The position numbers and the translations under genes were made by a program. Source: Siphonodentalium dalli (Eukaryota; Mollusca; Scaphopoda; Gadilida; Siphonodentaliidae). From it: DNA of 64,000 nucleotides. How positions within the stretch are numbered: position 1 is the first letter of the stretch; every line of letters starts with the position of its first letter. The notes beneath the pieces are model-generated. The model was not told the origin of the DNA. It was given only the letters and a program-made list of their open reading frames with translations, and made no database searches. Location: positions 96,097,345-96,161,344 of the forward strand of contig CP136061.1 of assembly GCA_032622095.1 (NCBI GenBank), read 5' to 3'. Of the stretch, positions 35,457-47,840 are shown in pieces.

Positions 35457-35846
35457 GTGAAATGTTTCAGAGAAAGATTTACTACGACCAGGCCGAAATA
35501 TGTCACAATTACAAAGTTTGGTATGCCAGAAAATAACAGTAGGCTACGGTGGTCATCGGAAGCGCCCATGAGTTGTATAATGAACGAAATGAGTCCATTA
35601 TTATATGATATGGTTTCGACGAGTAAGCGCCTGACCCTAGGTCCTCATGACTCGTCACGAAAAGGTGATTACGACCAGTCACCTTCCCGTCCACCAAGCC
35701 CAAAAACAGGCCAAAATCAACTCTATGCTGAGGACAACCAGATCAGAATATTAAGAAAAACGCGCGCGATATCAGTGCACTGCACGCGATGTAGACCGAT
35801 GCGCGATACAAAAACAGACGTAATACACATACATAAATATAATTAA
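35457..35846 (+). CDS. unrecognised 129-codon open frame
   Basis: The frame runs from an ATG at 35457 to the stop at 35844. Its middle (PHDSSRKGDYDQSPSRPPSP and a following charged segment) is hydrophilic and rich in S, P, D and K, which resembles a disordered cytosolic tail more than the hydrophobic peptides that AT-rich noncoding DNA gives here. There is no domain, signal peptide or membrane segment. Splice sites, promoter and neighbouring exons could not be supported. It may be a single exon of a gene extending outside the window, or chance. Confidence 0.22.
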   Translation: MKCFRERFTTTRPKYVTITKFGMPENNSRLRWSSEAPMSCIMNEMSPLLYDMVSTSKRLTLGPHDSSRKGDYDQSPSRPPSPKTGQNQLYAEDNQIRILRKTRAISVHCTRCRPMRDTKTDVIHIHKYN

Positions 35847-35937
35847 ATAAAGTGAAGTCAGTGAAGTGGAGATATTTTTACATGTAGTCATTGTGCCATC
35901 ATGGGCGAAGATATGGGTGGGCAATATGTCTATGACA

Positions 35938-36240
35938 AGACCATTATTAGAGTGGTGGTAATCAAGTAACAACATATGTCGTAACACGTGGTTATGTCAT
36001 GAAAATCAGAACGGGGGGGGGGGGGGCAAAGGGCAGTCAATCAAATCATTTGTTATATTTAGAAGCCAGTGGTGTACATGTAAACAATTAACTGTAACAG
36101 TAATGCCGATGGTATGACCATTATTGGAGTGGTGGTAACGAAGTAAGGATATATGTCGTAAACGTGGCTATACACGCTATACACTGTCGCAGTAATGTTG
36201 TAAAATCCTGAATGGGGTGGGGGGGGGGGGGGGGTTGTAG
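35938..36240 (+). repeat. pair of direct repeats ending in G tracts
   Basis: GACCATTATTAGAGTGGTGG at 35938 recurs as GACCATTATTGGAGTGGTGG at 36117. Both continue with AAGTAA, ATATGTCGTAA and CGTGG, and each ends in a run of 14 or more G (36015-36028 and 36216-36234). The spacing is about 179 bp. Confidence 0.7.
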
Positions 36241-36954
36241 CCAACCAGATATCTAAGTTGGCAATTTGGTACCAGTTTATATGGTATGGAATTACAATTA
36301 TTGATAAGATATGGATATGCAACAATAATATATACATGTTATTAAACGCAACTATACTGCCACGAAAAGCTTAGGTAAATATACATAACTATACAGTGGG
36401 GATAAGGGTGGGATGGGTTATGGAAGGGCCGTGGATTAGTATTGATTTCCATGTAATTTGCGTTGAATGCGGTGCACATTCAATCAAATGGTCTCTCAAA
36501 TGTTAATAATAACTATATATAGTTACTTAGGTTTTCTCGTTTAATAGAACCGATGTAGACGAGGGTAGCTCATATATGAATGAAATTTAAGTGTAAATTG
36601 CGATATTGAATAAATCTAATTCTAAGTTACCTTATGTGAATGCATGCCATAGTATTATATAGACAATGTAGATTCCGTCATCCCTGTCATTCGAATTATT
36701 TCTGTGTATCTATCTTATATACATGTGCACAATATTCAGAAATCAACGAGCACACGCAGCCCAACTCCGCGGATCCATGGCAGCAAATGATTTCAAACGA
36801 TACTTGTTGACGCACGTAATGACGTAGTTAAACGTAAAGCAAGTCGCGCGATTGAATGACGTCATAGTCAACAGGTGCTTGGCGTGGCAGGGCTGTATAC
36901 ATATGCCTGTGGGGAGGGGGATCATAGGGGGCTTCAGCAAGGATAGATATCCAT
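36241..36954. other. unannotated AT-rich sequence
   Basis: No recognised feature. Confidence 0.4.
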
Positions 36955-38766
36955 GATTGATATAATTTGTCTGGTCAACAGTACTATTATGCATGCATGG
37001 CATTAAATGCATGGTACCATGACTGTATTGTCGTGGTAATAGTTATGAAACGGGAGGGGTAGCTAAAATTTCTTTATAATCTGATAGGTATCATGACGTT
37101 TAGATCATGATTGATATAAAATATTATCGTTTCAACAGTAATATTATGCATGCATGGCATAGCATGGTACCATGACTGAACTGTCGTGGTACGAGTTATG
37201 AAACAGGAGGGGGTAGCTAAAATTTCCACACCAGTTCTGACTCAAACACCAAACCAAGGAATAGTAATTGATGTCATGATGAGTGTAGACACGAAAGTAA
37301 GCAAAGAAATGTTTAAAATTTGAACATGTCATGTGCCGTGAATATATCATAGAAAGCTTGTTAAAGGTATATAAAACGCGGACAGTGTGTAATATCCGGG
37401 TGGGGTGGGGGTGGCTGTGGATATAGTATCGTTAATTAGATAATAATAGTCAACAGTTTATTATTGGAACAGGGTAATATATATATATTTGAAATAGGCA
37501 ATATATAGAGTAATGATACAATTTTTTAAATGTACAGTATATATAAAATAGGTTTTCGTTTGTTGGAACCCCCCCCCCCGTGGTCCAGTCGGTATATTGC
37601 TGAGCAAGTTTGTGAGTTGCTTTCCGGGGATCGGCGGCCCCCATACGCAGCGGGACTATATATCTAGGCGAAATCAAGACCCGCGCGGTCTTTCCTCCAC
37701 CTTTAAAATTGACAATGTCGCGCGTGGCCCAGTGACTAGAACGACTATGAATCCTAATAAAGCAAATACAATGTTGTTTGTGAATAGGTATTAATAGGTT
37801 ATCGTTAACAAAACAACTTTTTCAATGTATATATAGAATAGGTTGTCGTTTGTAAATAGGCATTAATATATTGTTAATATAACGTGTTACAAACACAATT
37901 AATTTCTTTATAATCTGATAGGTATCATGACGCTTAGATCATGATTGATATAAAATATTATCGTTTCAACAGTAATATTATGCATAGCATGCATGGTACC
38001 ATGACTGTACTGTCATGGTACGAGTTATGAAACAGGAGGGGGTAGCTAAAATTTCCACACCAGTCCTGACTCAAACACCAAACCAAGGAATAGTAATTGA
38101 TGTCACGATGAGTATAGACACGAAAGTCAGCAAAGAAATGTTTATAATTTGAACATGTCATGTGCCGTGAAAATATCATAGAAAGCTTTTTTAAAGTATA
38201 TGAAACGCGGACAGTGGGGTAATACCCGGGTGGGTGGGGGTGGTTGTGGATATAGTATCGTAAATTAGATAATCATAGTCAACAGTTTCTTATTGGAACA
38301 GGGTAATATATAGATATTTGAAATAGGCAATATATAGAGTAATGAAACAATTTTTTAAATGTATATATAAAATAGGTTGTCGTTTGTTGGAGTTCCTCCC
38401 CCCCCCCCGTGGTCCAGTCGGTAGATTGCTTGGCAAGTTTGTGAATTGCTTTCCGGGGATCGGCGGCCCCTCATATGCAGCGGGACTATATATCTCGGCG
38501 AAATCAAGACCCGCGCGGTCTTTCCTCCACCCTTAAAATTGACAATGTCGCGCGTGGCCCAGTGGCCGGAACGACTATGGACCCTAATAAAGCAAACACA
38601 ATGTTGTTTGTGAATAGGTATTAATAGGTTATCGTTAACAAAATAATTCTTTCAATGTATATATAGAATAGGTTGTCGTTTGTAAATAGGCATTAATATA
38701 TTGTTAATATAACGTGCTGCAAACACAATTATTTCTTTATAATCTGATAGGCATCATGGCGTTTAG
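36955..38766 (+). repeat. ~830-bp tandem duplication, two full and two partial units
   Basis: TCTTTATAATCTGATAGGTA begins units at 37071, 37905 and (as TCTTTATAATCTGATAGGCA) 38734, spacings 834 and 829 bp. A partial unit precedes at 36955-37070, and the third stops near 38766. Each full unit carries CATGGTACCATGACTG, GTAGCTAAAATTTC, CGCGGACAGTG, a run of 9-10 C, then GTGGTCCAGTCGGTA, GGATCGGCGGCCCC and GCGCGTGGCCCAGTG. The two full units are highly similar. The frames inside (up to 75 codons) are disrupted between units, so no gene is called. Confidence 0.9.
37568..37740 (+). other. tRNA-promoter-like segment in each tandem unit
   Basis: After the C run, TGGTCCAGTCGG resembles a polymerase III A box, and GATCGGCGGC about 45 bases on loosely resembles a B box. 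A second A-box-like stretch TGGCCCAGTG follows at about 37727. The same segment recurs at 38410-38580. This could be a decayed tRNA-SINE head inside the duplicated unit; no SINE tail is visible. Confidence 0.35.
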
Positions 38767-39183
38767 GTATATAGATCTGGACTCCATAGTTTTGACCTTA
38801 TGATCTTAGACCTGTCAGTAAAGTTAGTTTGTGTTCAGAATCGTTTCTAATCCTGCTATATGTGATGCCACAGGTGTTGTTAGTAAAAAGAGCGTGTCTT
38901 TCTGTATAATAAATCATCTCGTTCCCACATGCAGTACGCGCATTATATGATTGTAATATAAAAGAATAGTATATTGGTCGCATCATAAACCATGATGTAT
39001 ATGATATTGTAAGTTTGTTCTGGTAAAGTTAAAGTTGCACATATATATATATGTATCTATATATTTTATGTCACAATCATACAGCCATTCTATATTGTAC
39101 ACACATCACGTGGAAATGCCAAAAACCGGCTGCCCAAAAGATATGTTGGTGTATTAGCTGCGCTGGTGCAGCATTAAAAAATA

Positions 39184-39410
39184 TGTGCCAATGCATTCTC
39201 TTATATATGCGAGTCTCGGGAGCCTCGCATATATATAAAAAATGCACCGACTTACAATGTCAAGGTAAATATTGTTGGGCCAATGCATTCTCTTATATAT
39301 ATACGAGTCTCCATATGGGAGCCTCGCAAATATAACAAAAATGCACTGACTTACAATGCCAAGGTAAATATTGTTAGGTCAATGCATCCTCTTATATATA
39401 CGAGGCTCCC
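39184..39410 (+). mobile_element. older two-palindrome relic, three tandem palindromes
   Basis: Three palindromes begin CCAATGCATTCTCTTATATA, CCAATGCATTCTCTTATATA and TCAATGCATCCTCTTATATA at about 39187, 39280 and 39380. They are direct copies separated by ACTTACAATGTCAAGGTAAA and ATATTGTT. Tips are GAGTCTCGGGAGCCTC and GAGTCTCCATATGGGAGCCTC rather than the young CGACC-ATA-GGTCG. The last palindrome lacks its return arm. Confidence 0.75.
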
Positions 39411-40130
39411 AATCTCTTTAAAAAAGACGACGATAATCCTAACGGATGTACGTCTCTAGAAGTGTCCACTAAATGTCATTTCCACAAAGACACGGCATTC
39501 CCAACATGACGTAATAAACCATTTACAAATATGGAGTGCATTCATGGCGTAGTAAATGTTTGTGAGAATGGCAGTATAAATAGTTATAAATACAACAAGA
39601 TGAGAAAGAATAATCAGTCACGAATATCGTTGACTGATAAAAACTCGAAGATGATGTCTCCTAAATGAGTAAAATTAATTATGGATATATCGCCTGTATT
39701 CAGTTTTCCAACAATAGTTGAGGTTGACAATGCGTGGGAAACTTGTCAACTCGTCATTGACCTCTGATCTGTGAAGCAATGTGTTATGCCACAAACCAAT
39801 GAATTCAAGCGCGTGCTGTTCCACTCTCCGATGAAATGGAGGGAATCCCGTCAATTCAGTAACTGATAATGAATGAGATATCCAGAGACGTAAATATTGT
39901 AAAAATTTCGTCGGATTTTCAAAGAGACTTTGAGGCGCCCAATGAGTCATGAAAGTGTTAGCATCTTTATTTTCTATCAACATCGTAAGTTTAGGCCTGG
40001 GTGCACATCTTGCATAAATCCAGGCAAGAACTTCAAGTATTTTTCATTGCAGAATTTCCCTGGAAGTGAATAATCTTCACAAATGTCCGTCTTCATTGCA
40101 TACATAATATGAACGGCTATTAGCCCTTTC
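39411..40130. other. unannotated sequence
   Basis: A 102-codon minus-strand frame at 39675-39983 has ordinary composition but no recognisable domain; I leave it uncalled. Confidence 0.4.
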
Positions 40131-40222
40131 TATTCTAAACATTATTGATGAGTAGTTATCCCATATGAACTGTTCAGATAATAAGTTACAGGTCGTTTGT
40201 TGAACTTATTATCTAAACATTT
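40131..40222 (+). repeat. family D element, fullest copy
   Basis: It starts TAGCCCTTTCTATTCTAAAC, the outer end seen inverted at 8938, 27232 and 27626, and leads to a hairpin GTTCAGATAATAAGTT...AACTTATTATCTAAAC. Confidence 0.65.
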
Positions 40223-40760
40223 CCCTAAACAAAATAGGCTCCTTCTGCACGGGTTGTTAGGTCACCGTAACATCCCTTCAAATTTAAAATATACTGTTCC
40301 CATGTATACTTTGATAACTGAAGGGGATAATCCAGTGAGAACATAAAGGGTTAAGAAATACGTATATATCACGTATGTGTATTTGAAAGATGTACTCAGG
40401 GCTCTAGACATTCAGTTGCAACAACATCAAAGAAATATTTGCTTTATTCTATTGAAAACCAAATTTGAAAAATAAACTGAACCTCAATACCAAAGAATAT
40501 CATTTTGTTATTCAGAATAAAAAAAACATATGTTGGTGTCACCGTAACGATATGCATTTCATAGAAATACATACAAAAACAAATTCAATATTATCGATAT
40601 TAGATGACATATCATCTATCAAGTAGCACATCTCGTTTCAAACTTGTTATGTTATAGACTAGAGTCTAAATAAAAGGTAAAGTAGATTTGTAAAATTAGC
40701 CTGGAACCCTGAATACATATTTAAATCATATGATGGGCTAAATTATTTCCTGCCTGACTC

Positions 40761-41058
40761 TTAAATGGGTAGTGTACACTAAATCCGGACATTTGTCTGA
40801 CCTTCTCCTTTTATACTCAACAGAATATATGCAACAAATTAATGAACTTGAGCCATGGATTAGTGCAAAAATATACCTATTTACTGTATGAACGATGCAA
40901 ACCACGTGGTAATTGTAATGAAACTGAATTTATGACTGGTCATAAATTCATTATAATTACCATGTTCGTTAATTCATTAATTTGTTGCATATATTATGTT
41001 GAGTATAAACTGAGATGGTCCCATAAATGATCGAGTTTAGTGCACAGTATCACTTTAA
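40761..41058 (+). mobile_element. TTAA-flanked foldback MITE family G, copy G2
   Basis: TTAA at 40761-40764 and 41055-41058 flank ATGGGTAGTGTACACTAAAT and its complement. The inner arms (ACTCAACAGAATATATGCAA, then AAATTAATGAAC, against GTTAATTCATTAATTTGTTG and CATATATTATGTTGAGT) match G1. A central GAATTTATGACTGGTCATAA hairpin is specific to this copy. Confidence 0.88.
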
Positions 41059-41477
41059 TGTACCAAGAACAGACAGCAAAATGAATAATTTAATACAAAC
41101 AAATCACCATACTGTTTACTATCATTGCTCTCTATGCAGAGGAGCTTCATGTGTGTCCTAGACTCCTAGTGCTGAATTACATTTAACAACATGATATATA
41201 ACCATGCTGTCAATATATTATACTAGCGGCAGGAGTTCCCATGAATATTTTAGCCCAATTGAATATGAAATGTTAGCCACACAAGGAGCAAACTAGAACT
41301 AAGCCACAGTGTGCGAGATAGTGTAGCTTTGGCTGTGCACATATGACCTAGAAGGCTAGAACTCTACGGAACTTCTTGAATCAAGAACCTATAAGTGTTC
41401 TCTCTTGCTCTTCTGATACATCGTGGGTATATTTACTGCACTTTCTTGGTATCTATAACAGTAGATCGTGTCACGAA

Positions 41478-42475
41478 CCTCTACTCTAACTACGCCCGTA
41501 TATATCATATTCCACCAGTACAAAACATGGGAACGTTTTGAAGTTTTGACAGGAAACCTTATAAAGTCGAAAAATAACGCAGCGAATATATCTCTTAGTT
41601 ATTATCTGTTCTCATTAATGTACTTCACTTTATGCGAAGGTCCCAACTCGAATTTGCACGATTTAAGTGAATTTGTGAGCGATGTTGCTTTGCGTCGATT
41701 ACAATTATGGAATTTATCCGTGTTATTAATTCGGTGTTTATTACGATATCGGATCACACAAGTCAGAGACAAATACGCAATTGTTGAGGGCAATTGACTA
41801 GCCCATCGAGAGACACTTTCTACAATTTATTGAACTCTGACGACAAGATAAAGCTCCGAAAACTGTCGACTTTCATCAAAATTGGATTGAACAAAATTCG
41901 ATAACGGTTCCAACTGTTTGTTTTGTTTTGTTTTGTTTTTTTCTCCCACATAACTCACGCAGATATTGATATATACAACAATATTTAATAGAACGAAACC
42001 TAATTTCATTTTTGTAAATGTTGAATAATTTGCTTTCAAATTTCTATTAAAATGCATTTAATAGTCTCATATTCTTACAATCGAACGTTCTGCTATACAC
42101 TTAACAGTCCTTTTTTATGTTGTAATTATTTAAGGAAGTACAGATAGTTTCACGCATATATATAATTGTATGTGTGTATGTATGCATAATTGTTGTTATA
42201 TATTGGGTGTGATGATTGTTGTTCAGTATTTACTGTTTGCATGTGTATTTTAAAATATATGGACCGGAGCGTTCTCATTTGTACATAGTGTATTATATGT
42301 TTTCTCATGTACCAAATTACCAATTGGCTGGGAATAAAGCATTACTTACTTAAGAAATATATTCCCCGCGTTATGATTTCGACTTTATAAGGCTCCCTGT
42401 CAAAACTTCAAAAAGTTCTAAGGTTTTATACTGGTGGGATATGATCTCTACGGGCGTTAGCCAGAGTAGAGATTC
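41478..42475. mobile_element. ~1-kb segment between ~115-bp inverted repeats
   Basis: 41478-41595 and 42354-42475 are reverse complements with some changes: CTCTACTCTAACTACGCCCG, CCACCAGTACAAAAC, TTTTGAAGTTTTGACAGG and CTTATAAAGTCGAAA recur. Between them, at 42333-42338, is AATAAA followed by GCATTACTTACTTAAG, a LINE- or gene-like 3' end with a short repeat tail. A 109-codon frame (41468-41797) begins inside the left repeat and has no domain. Whether this is one transposon or an inverted pair of copies of a smaller repeat is unresolved. Confidence 0.6.
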
Positions 42476-42852
42476 AAAGATTGATCTACTATAACCGTAA
42501 AACTTCGAAGAGTATTCGTGTGATAGATAAACGTATAAAACGTGGCTTAAAGATGCATTATCCCATTTGATACCATGCAACCACAATCGGTATGTTTTCT
42601 ATCCCAGAATGTAACCAGAACGTATTATTATGAGATTTTGATGGCCATATATCGACTTTTAATTAGGAATGTTAACACGTTTTAAAAATTGTGTCAGCCT
42701 AGAAAATATCTAAGGATCGTCTCGTGTAAAGACCGTCCAGGCATCCATTGAACAGAAGCGGTATATAACCATTGTGACATTTTTATAGTTTTTCGACTTA
42801 TTAAACTTTCAACCCTTTCATGAGGCTGCGTCGGTGAAGCAATAAATATCAT

Positions 42853-43026
42853 GTGCCAGTGCATTCGCTTATATATACGAGTCGCCCATACGCAGCCTCG
42901 CATACATAAGATAATGTGCTGGCTTACAAGGTCAATGCACATATTGTTAGGACAAAGCGTTCTCTTATATATGCGAGCCTCCGTATGGGAGACTCAAAAA
43001 TATAAGAAAATGTATTGGCACAGGGT
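42853..43026 (+). mobile_element. older two-palindrome relic
   Basis: GTGCCAGTGCATTCGCTTAT starts the first palindrome (tip GAGTCGCCCATACGCAGCCTC). The spacer is CTTACAAGGTCAATGCACAT then ATTGTTAGG. The second runs from ACAAAGCGTTCTCTTATATA to TGTATTGGCACAGGG. The outer GTGCCA...GGCACAGGG boundary is the same as in A and B. Confidence 0.78.
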
Positions 43027-44466
43027 TTTTTTTGTTGCAAACTTTCAGGAAGTTCCGGTCATGGAATGGTTACACTGATTGATTATCCTTGAATTTGATG
43101 TCACATCCATATTTGTTATAGTGAAAATCCATATTGAATATAAGTTTTTGTTCTGCAAAACCGCATGAACCATCTAAGAGAAGCAATTCTATTTCAAATT
43201 CAGACATTGTGCCTGTGGGAATCGACTCCACTGGCTCTCGATTATCACTCCACTATTATCGATAACCCCATCAAGACCATTCAAGAGTGATACTCGTCGC
43301 CTGCTATCGCTTCAGCAGTGGCTGCGATGATATCGCTTGTTTATCACGACCCATGTGCGGCTGGCTATACTCCAGCGTTTATACTAGAGATAGAGTTAGC
43401 TATCTTCCCATGGTCTAGCCTCTTGTTGCACCAATGTATTTTTGGTGACGCTCGTATTTCCGCCTTCATGACTGTATATACTCAAATAATAGTTCAGGGA
43501 GCAGTTGCATATATAAACATTTCTTCAACAATGAAAAGAAGATTATTTACTTCAAAAGTCACTTCGTAAAGAAATGAACAGTAAAACATTTCATGTCACC
43601 ATACTTTGTTCATACTAATTGTAGACTTACTGATAGATTGGCAAAACGATCCTCTGTAGAAAAACAAATATTGTTAATATAAACACATTTGACACGAGTA
43701 CATTGTTACCAAGAGATAAAGGTAACATGAAATTGGAAAAGTACTAATTTTTGGAACAAAGTTTAAGTGTTTTTTTTTTTAAATGATCTAAATTGATCTA
43801 TTTAGCCAAACGGGACATAATTTATTAGTGATGGTTGTTTTAATTGTTATATACATTGACGTTTATCCAATATTTCCCAAAAGTTGAGTATCTATAGTCA
43901 TTAACGTAACCTTTCAATATAACTGCCCCGTGCTGTCAGATGGTATACAGTATTATCTAAGCGGGAATCCTAATTGCCTTCTTATATACAATGTCGCAAT
44001 TTTACATGTACACAGAATATCACAATTCAGGACCTGGAACATACGCCATTCGTAGTTCGAAAATGGCGGCAACATGTCTCACCTGGACATTTTAAAATTA
44101 GTTTTTACCATATTTTCCAAAGATATCAGCAAACTTTTAGAATATAATGAGCTAATCCATCAACTCATATCGGAGACTGAGAAAAAAAAAACATAGGACA
44201 GAGTTCTAAAATGGGATGGGATTCACAGTAAGCTAGCAAACAATGAATACGAGCTTATTCGCTATCTTTTTAGTTGAGTTGTTTATATAGGTGAAGTAAA
44301 TGATGAATAATCACTTCGATGTCAGTAATTTTGCCGCCATTTTCGGTCCTTACCAATGATTGCTATGACATGAATTGCACTTTAACTTACAGTGATATTT
44401 AATCTGCACGTCCAACATTAAAGCCACAATGTCATGGCTGTTTGCGCTCCACCATACACATAATAT
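43027..44466. other. unannotated AT-rich sequence
   Basis: No recognised gene or repeat; the longest frame is 83 codons. Confidence 0.4.
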
Positions 44467-45283
44467 TATTCGCTTTTGAATTTTTCTCAGTATCAAAATA
44501 GGTCGATACATATCTTAACTACCTTTCTACGAGCATTACGTAACCCAAAACGACGCATTGAATTAATGAAAAATACAACTGTGAATACGGTGTTTGGGTC
44601 CCAAAACAAAAACCGCCATTTGTGCGACATGGAACAGAAAAGAGCGTTCCGTGGTAGTATATTCCTGATATGGTAGCAATAAAGAGCGTTTGTCTAACTC
44701 TTGGCGAAAAGTTTAAATCGGCTGAAAAATGGCTAGTACTTTGGCGATTGTTTTTCAGAGCATATGAAGTCGGTATATCAATAGTTCGTTTATTTATCGA
44801 CCTATCGCATCCGTCGCTCCAGATTACGTATAAAAAATGGAGGTTCAAATGAGCCATGTCCGTTTAAAGCCAAATGTCTTTCTGCGCTACAAAATACACC
44901 TGATAACATTCGCTTTTGAAGTGAGCTACCTTTCTACGGGCATTGTTTGTCCCAGAAAGACGCATTGAAGTAATACAAAATACAGTTTTGAACAAGATGT
45001 TTGGGTCCCAAACAAAAACAGCCATTTGCACGACATGGAACAGAAAAAAGCGTCCCATGTTAGTCTATTCCCGATATGGTAGATATCAAGAGCGTCTGTT
45101 TAACTTCTGTGCGAAATATTTAAAACAGTTGGAAAATGGCATGTATTAATCAGAGCATATATATGAAGTCGATCTATCAAAATTATATACAAATTTCGTG
45201 TATTTTTCAACCTATATTATACCTCCTTCCAACTTACGTAGAGCAAATTTGGAAGATCGGATGAGCCATGTCTGTTTAAATTT
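44467..45283 (+). repeat. ~430-bp tandem duplication
   Basis: Units begin ATTCGCTTTTGAA at 44467-44480 and 44898-44912. Both continue with CTACCTTTCTACG, GACGCATTGAA, TTTGGGTCCCAAA, CGACATGGAACAGAAAA, GATATGGTAG, GAGCATAT and end ATGAGCCATGTC. Divergence is substantial. They share AAAGAGCGTT-type motifs with family E. Confidence 0.8.
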
Positions 45284-45587
45284 CGATATAATTTCCAAGT
45301 CTCTAGAAAACGTAGTAATTTTCTCTCTTCTGGCCGATCAAAATAGATAGCAAAATGCTTGGAATACACGGATTTGTAAACCACGAAAACTTGTACCGAA
45401 ACCTTTGAAATTTATCAGTTGTGTATTTTCTACACACATATAAGACGAGCGCTCTATAAGTAAAACAGAAACGCTCTTTATTGCTCCGTGGCTAAAAGGT
45501 AGGTTTTGTTGAGAGTTGAATGAGCGACAATCTTTCGCTAAGTTTAACGTTTCAGGTCACCCTGATTTCGTTTCTTGCTGCCATATA

Positions 45588-46150
45588 TTTGTTGACACGA
45601 ATGTAATTCACCAATACGACTATATATTGATGTCTCGAAAGCGATATGATAAGGGATTCGAGCACTAAATGGACACGGTTTATCACAACGTCCATAATTA
45701 CTTATACGTGCACATTTATGTTTATGAACTTTGTCGGCTAGGCCTACATCTGTTTCTGTTAGTCACATCCATGCATTTGTTGACACAAATGTAATTCACC
45801 AATACGACTATATATTGATGTCTCGAAAGCGATATAATAAGGGACTCGATCATTAAATGGACACGATTTATCACAACGCCCATAATTACTTATTCGTGCA
45901 CATTTATGTTTATGCACTTTGTCGGCTTGGCCTACATCTGTTTATGTTATTCACATCCGTGCATTTGTTGACACAAATGTAATTCGCAAATACGACTATA
46001 TATTGATGTCTCGAAAGCGATATAATAAGGGACTCGAACACTAAATGGACACGGTTTATCACACCGTCCATAATTACTTATACGTGCACATTTATGTTTA
46101 TGAACTTTGTCGGCTAGGCCTACATCTGTTTTGTTGTTCACATCCGTGTA
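45588..46150 (+). repeat. 188-bp tandem repeat, three units
   Basis: TTTGTTGACAC starts units at 45588, 45776 and 45964, each with ATACGACTATATATTGATGT, CTCGAAAGCGATAT, TTTATCACA and TTATGTTTATG blocks. The units are about 93-95 percent alike by eye. Confidence 0.9.
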
Positions 46151-46999
46151 TATCAGTTATGTTTGTCTTTGTTTCTTTATGTTTTTGTTTAAGTTTCGAT
46201 TATCTCGATGGTCCGATATTTTGGTTTTTCAATTTGGCCAAAGTTTCTGAAAAAATTGTCAAAACAATCCCAGAAATTGGCTAAAATAATTCGGTCGGTA
46301 AGTACTCGAATTACATGTACTTATATCCATGTACGGGAGGTTTATGCGACATAAATGCATTATTAGTTTTCCACCGAACGCTCGTTATCATTACATTTTT
46401 AAGATAAGCTTAATAACCAATGTTCTTTAGTATTACCAAATAAAGATACGCTTAATACCAAACGCTCATTATTATTACATGATCTAGAATAAAATTATAT
46501 TGTTTACAATGAGATATTATCTATCACCGCACTATGTTTTCCCTTGTATATGCATTTATATCTGGTAGAATAAATGTCATGTATCTATCTGGGAATCCCC
46601 TTAGTGAATGCTGCTGATAGTTGGGGTGGCATACTATTTACATCAGGTAGTTGTACACGATTTATGTAATGTGCATTTATACAGGCTTGATATTCTAATT
46701 ATTTAAAATTTAATAGTGAAAGTTAACAACAAGTCAGAAATTTGGCTGCGTATTCGGTACACATGCCAACGCCATGGTCAGATTCGCCATACCCAGTTTA
46801 CATTGACTGTCCAGTCACACCAGGTAGAGGATCGATAACAAGCATGCATTCGGTAGAATGAGTATTGACACGCTACCAATAACGCGAACATGAGCACGCT
46901 TATAACAGCGCTCGTGTGAGAATGAATAAATTCTGACATGATAATACCAGGCCGCCACTCTCACATTATAGACACGAGATTGTGTACAGCTACAATCGT
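46151..46999. other. unannotated AT-rich sequence
   Basis: No recognised feature. Confidence 0.4.
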
Positions 47000-47399
47000 A
47001 TAACCCTTTACCCAACAAACCGGCCAAAACCGGCCAAATAAAGCTTCAACAGTCTAAAATATCTTCGGTCTGTCTCAATAGAACCATACAAATATGGGTA
47101 TCATTGGAACCGGCTCGTTGACCACATTGTGATAGTTACAGTTATGCCCTGTGCCAATGCATTCTCTTATATATGCGAGTCGACCATAGGTCGCCTCGCA
47201 TATATAAGAGAATGCATTGGCCTAAAAAAAATCATTTTTTAACACTTTTTAACATTTTTTCTTACATTCTTTAACAATTTTATAATTTTTAATGTGTTAA
47301 GCCAATGCATTCTCTTATATATGCGAGGCGACCTGTGGTCGACTCGCATATATAAGAGAATGCATTGGCACATGGCCTTTCTGTTGGGTAAAGGGATAA
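47000..47399 (+). mobile_element. family B two-palindrome MITE, copy B3
   Basis: Flanked by ATAA at 47000-47003 and 47396-47399, a one-base variant of TTAA present on both sides. The long left arm GGCCAAAACCGGCCAAATAA leads to palindromes at 47154-47220 and 47302-47368. Tips carry one change (CCTGTGG). The right arm is short (CCTTTCTGTTGGGTAAAGGG). Confidence 0.92.
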
Positions 47400-47739
47400 A
47401 CCGCGGTCCAGCAAAGACGGATTCGTCATATCATGTCTAGCCTCCATAAACCAGTTCCAATCAAACGATGTCCGATGTCGTAAGTGTCGCTCGTCGCTGT
47501 CGATAGAACGTGGCGGTCCGCAAAAGTCAAGTACGATTATTCAGCTCCACGATATAAATACACTTCCGGTAATCCATGGTTCTTGTTGGTCCATGTTTAA
47601 ATCAGAGATGACGAATGTGTCACCCAAACCTGTGGTCTCATATTTATCCGTTAAACTGTGGTTTAAACCTAGATAATTACGTTTACCAGGTTTATACCAG
47701 ATGTATCGAAGCCGGTCCGTGTGTTTGGCTCAGGCAATT

Positions 47740-47840
47740 CTTTAAGGATTGGCCATTTATAAATGGACAATCCGTACCTAAATTTTCATCAATTAATGGT
47801 CAATCCGACCACGCGTGGCACGCGTGGTCGATTGTCCATT
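47740..47840. repeat. clustered inverted repeats
   Basis: GATTGGCCATTTATAAATGG with CAATCC, and GACCACGCGTGGCACGCGTG with GTC, are two small hairpins. GGACAATCCG and CGATTGTCC provide an outer pairing. Confidence 0.6.

Noticed and set aside
39675-39983. 102-codon minus-strand frame
   Set aside because: Ordinary composition without any motif, splice signal or neighbouring coding sequence; not enough to call a gene.
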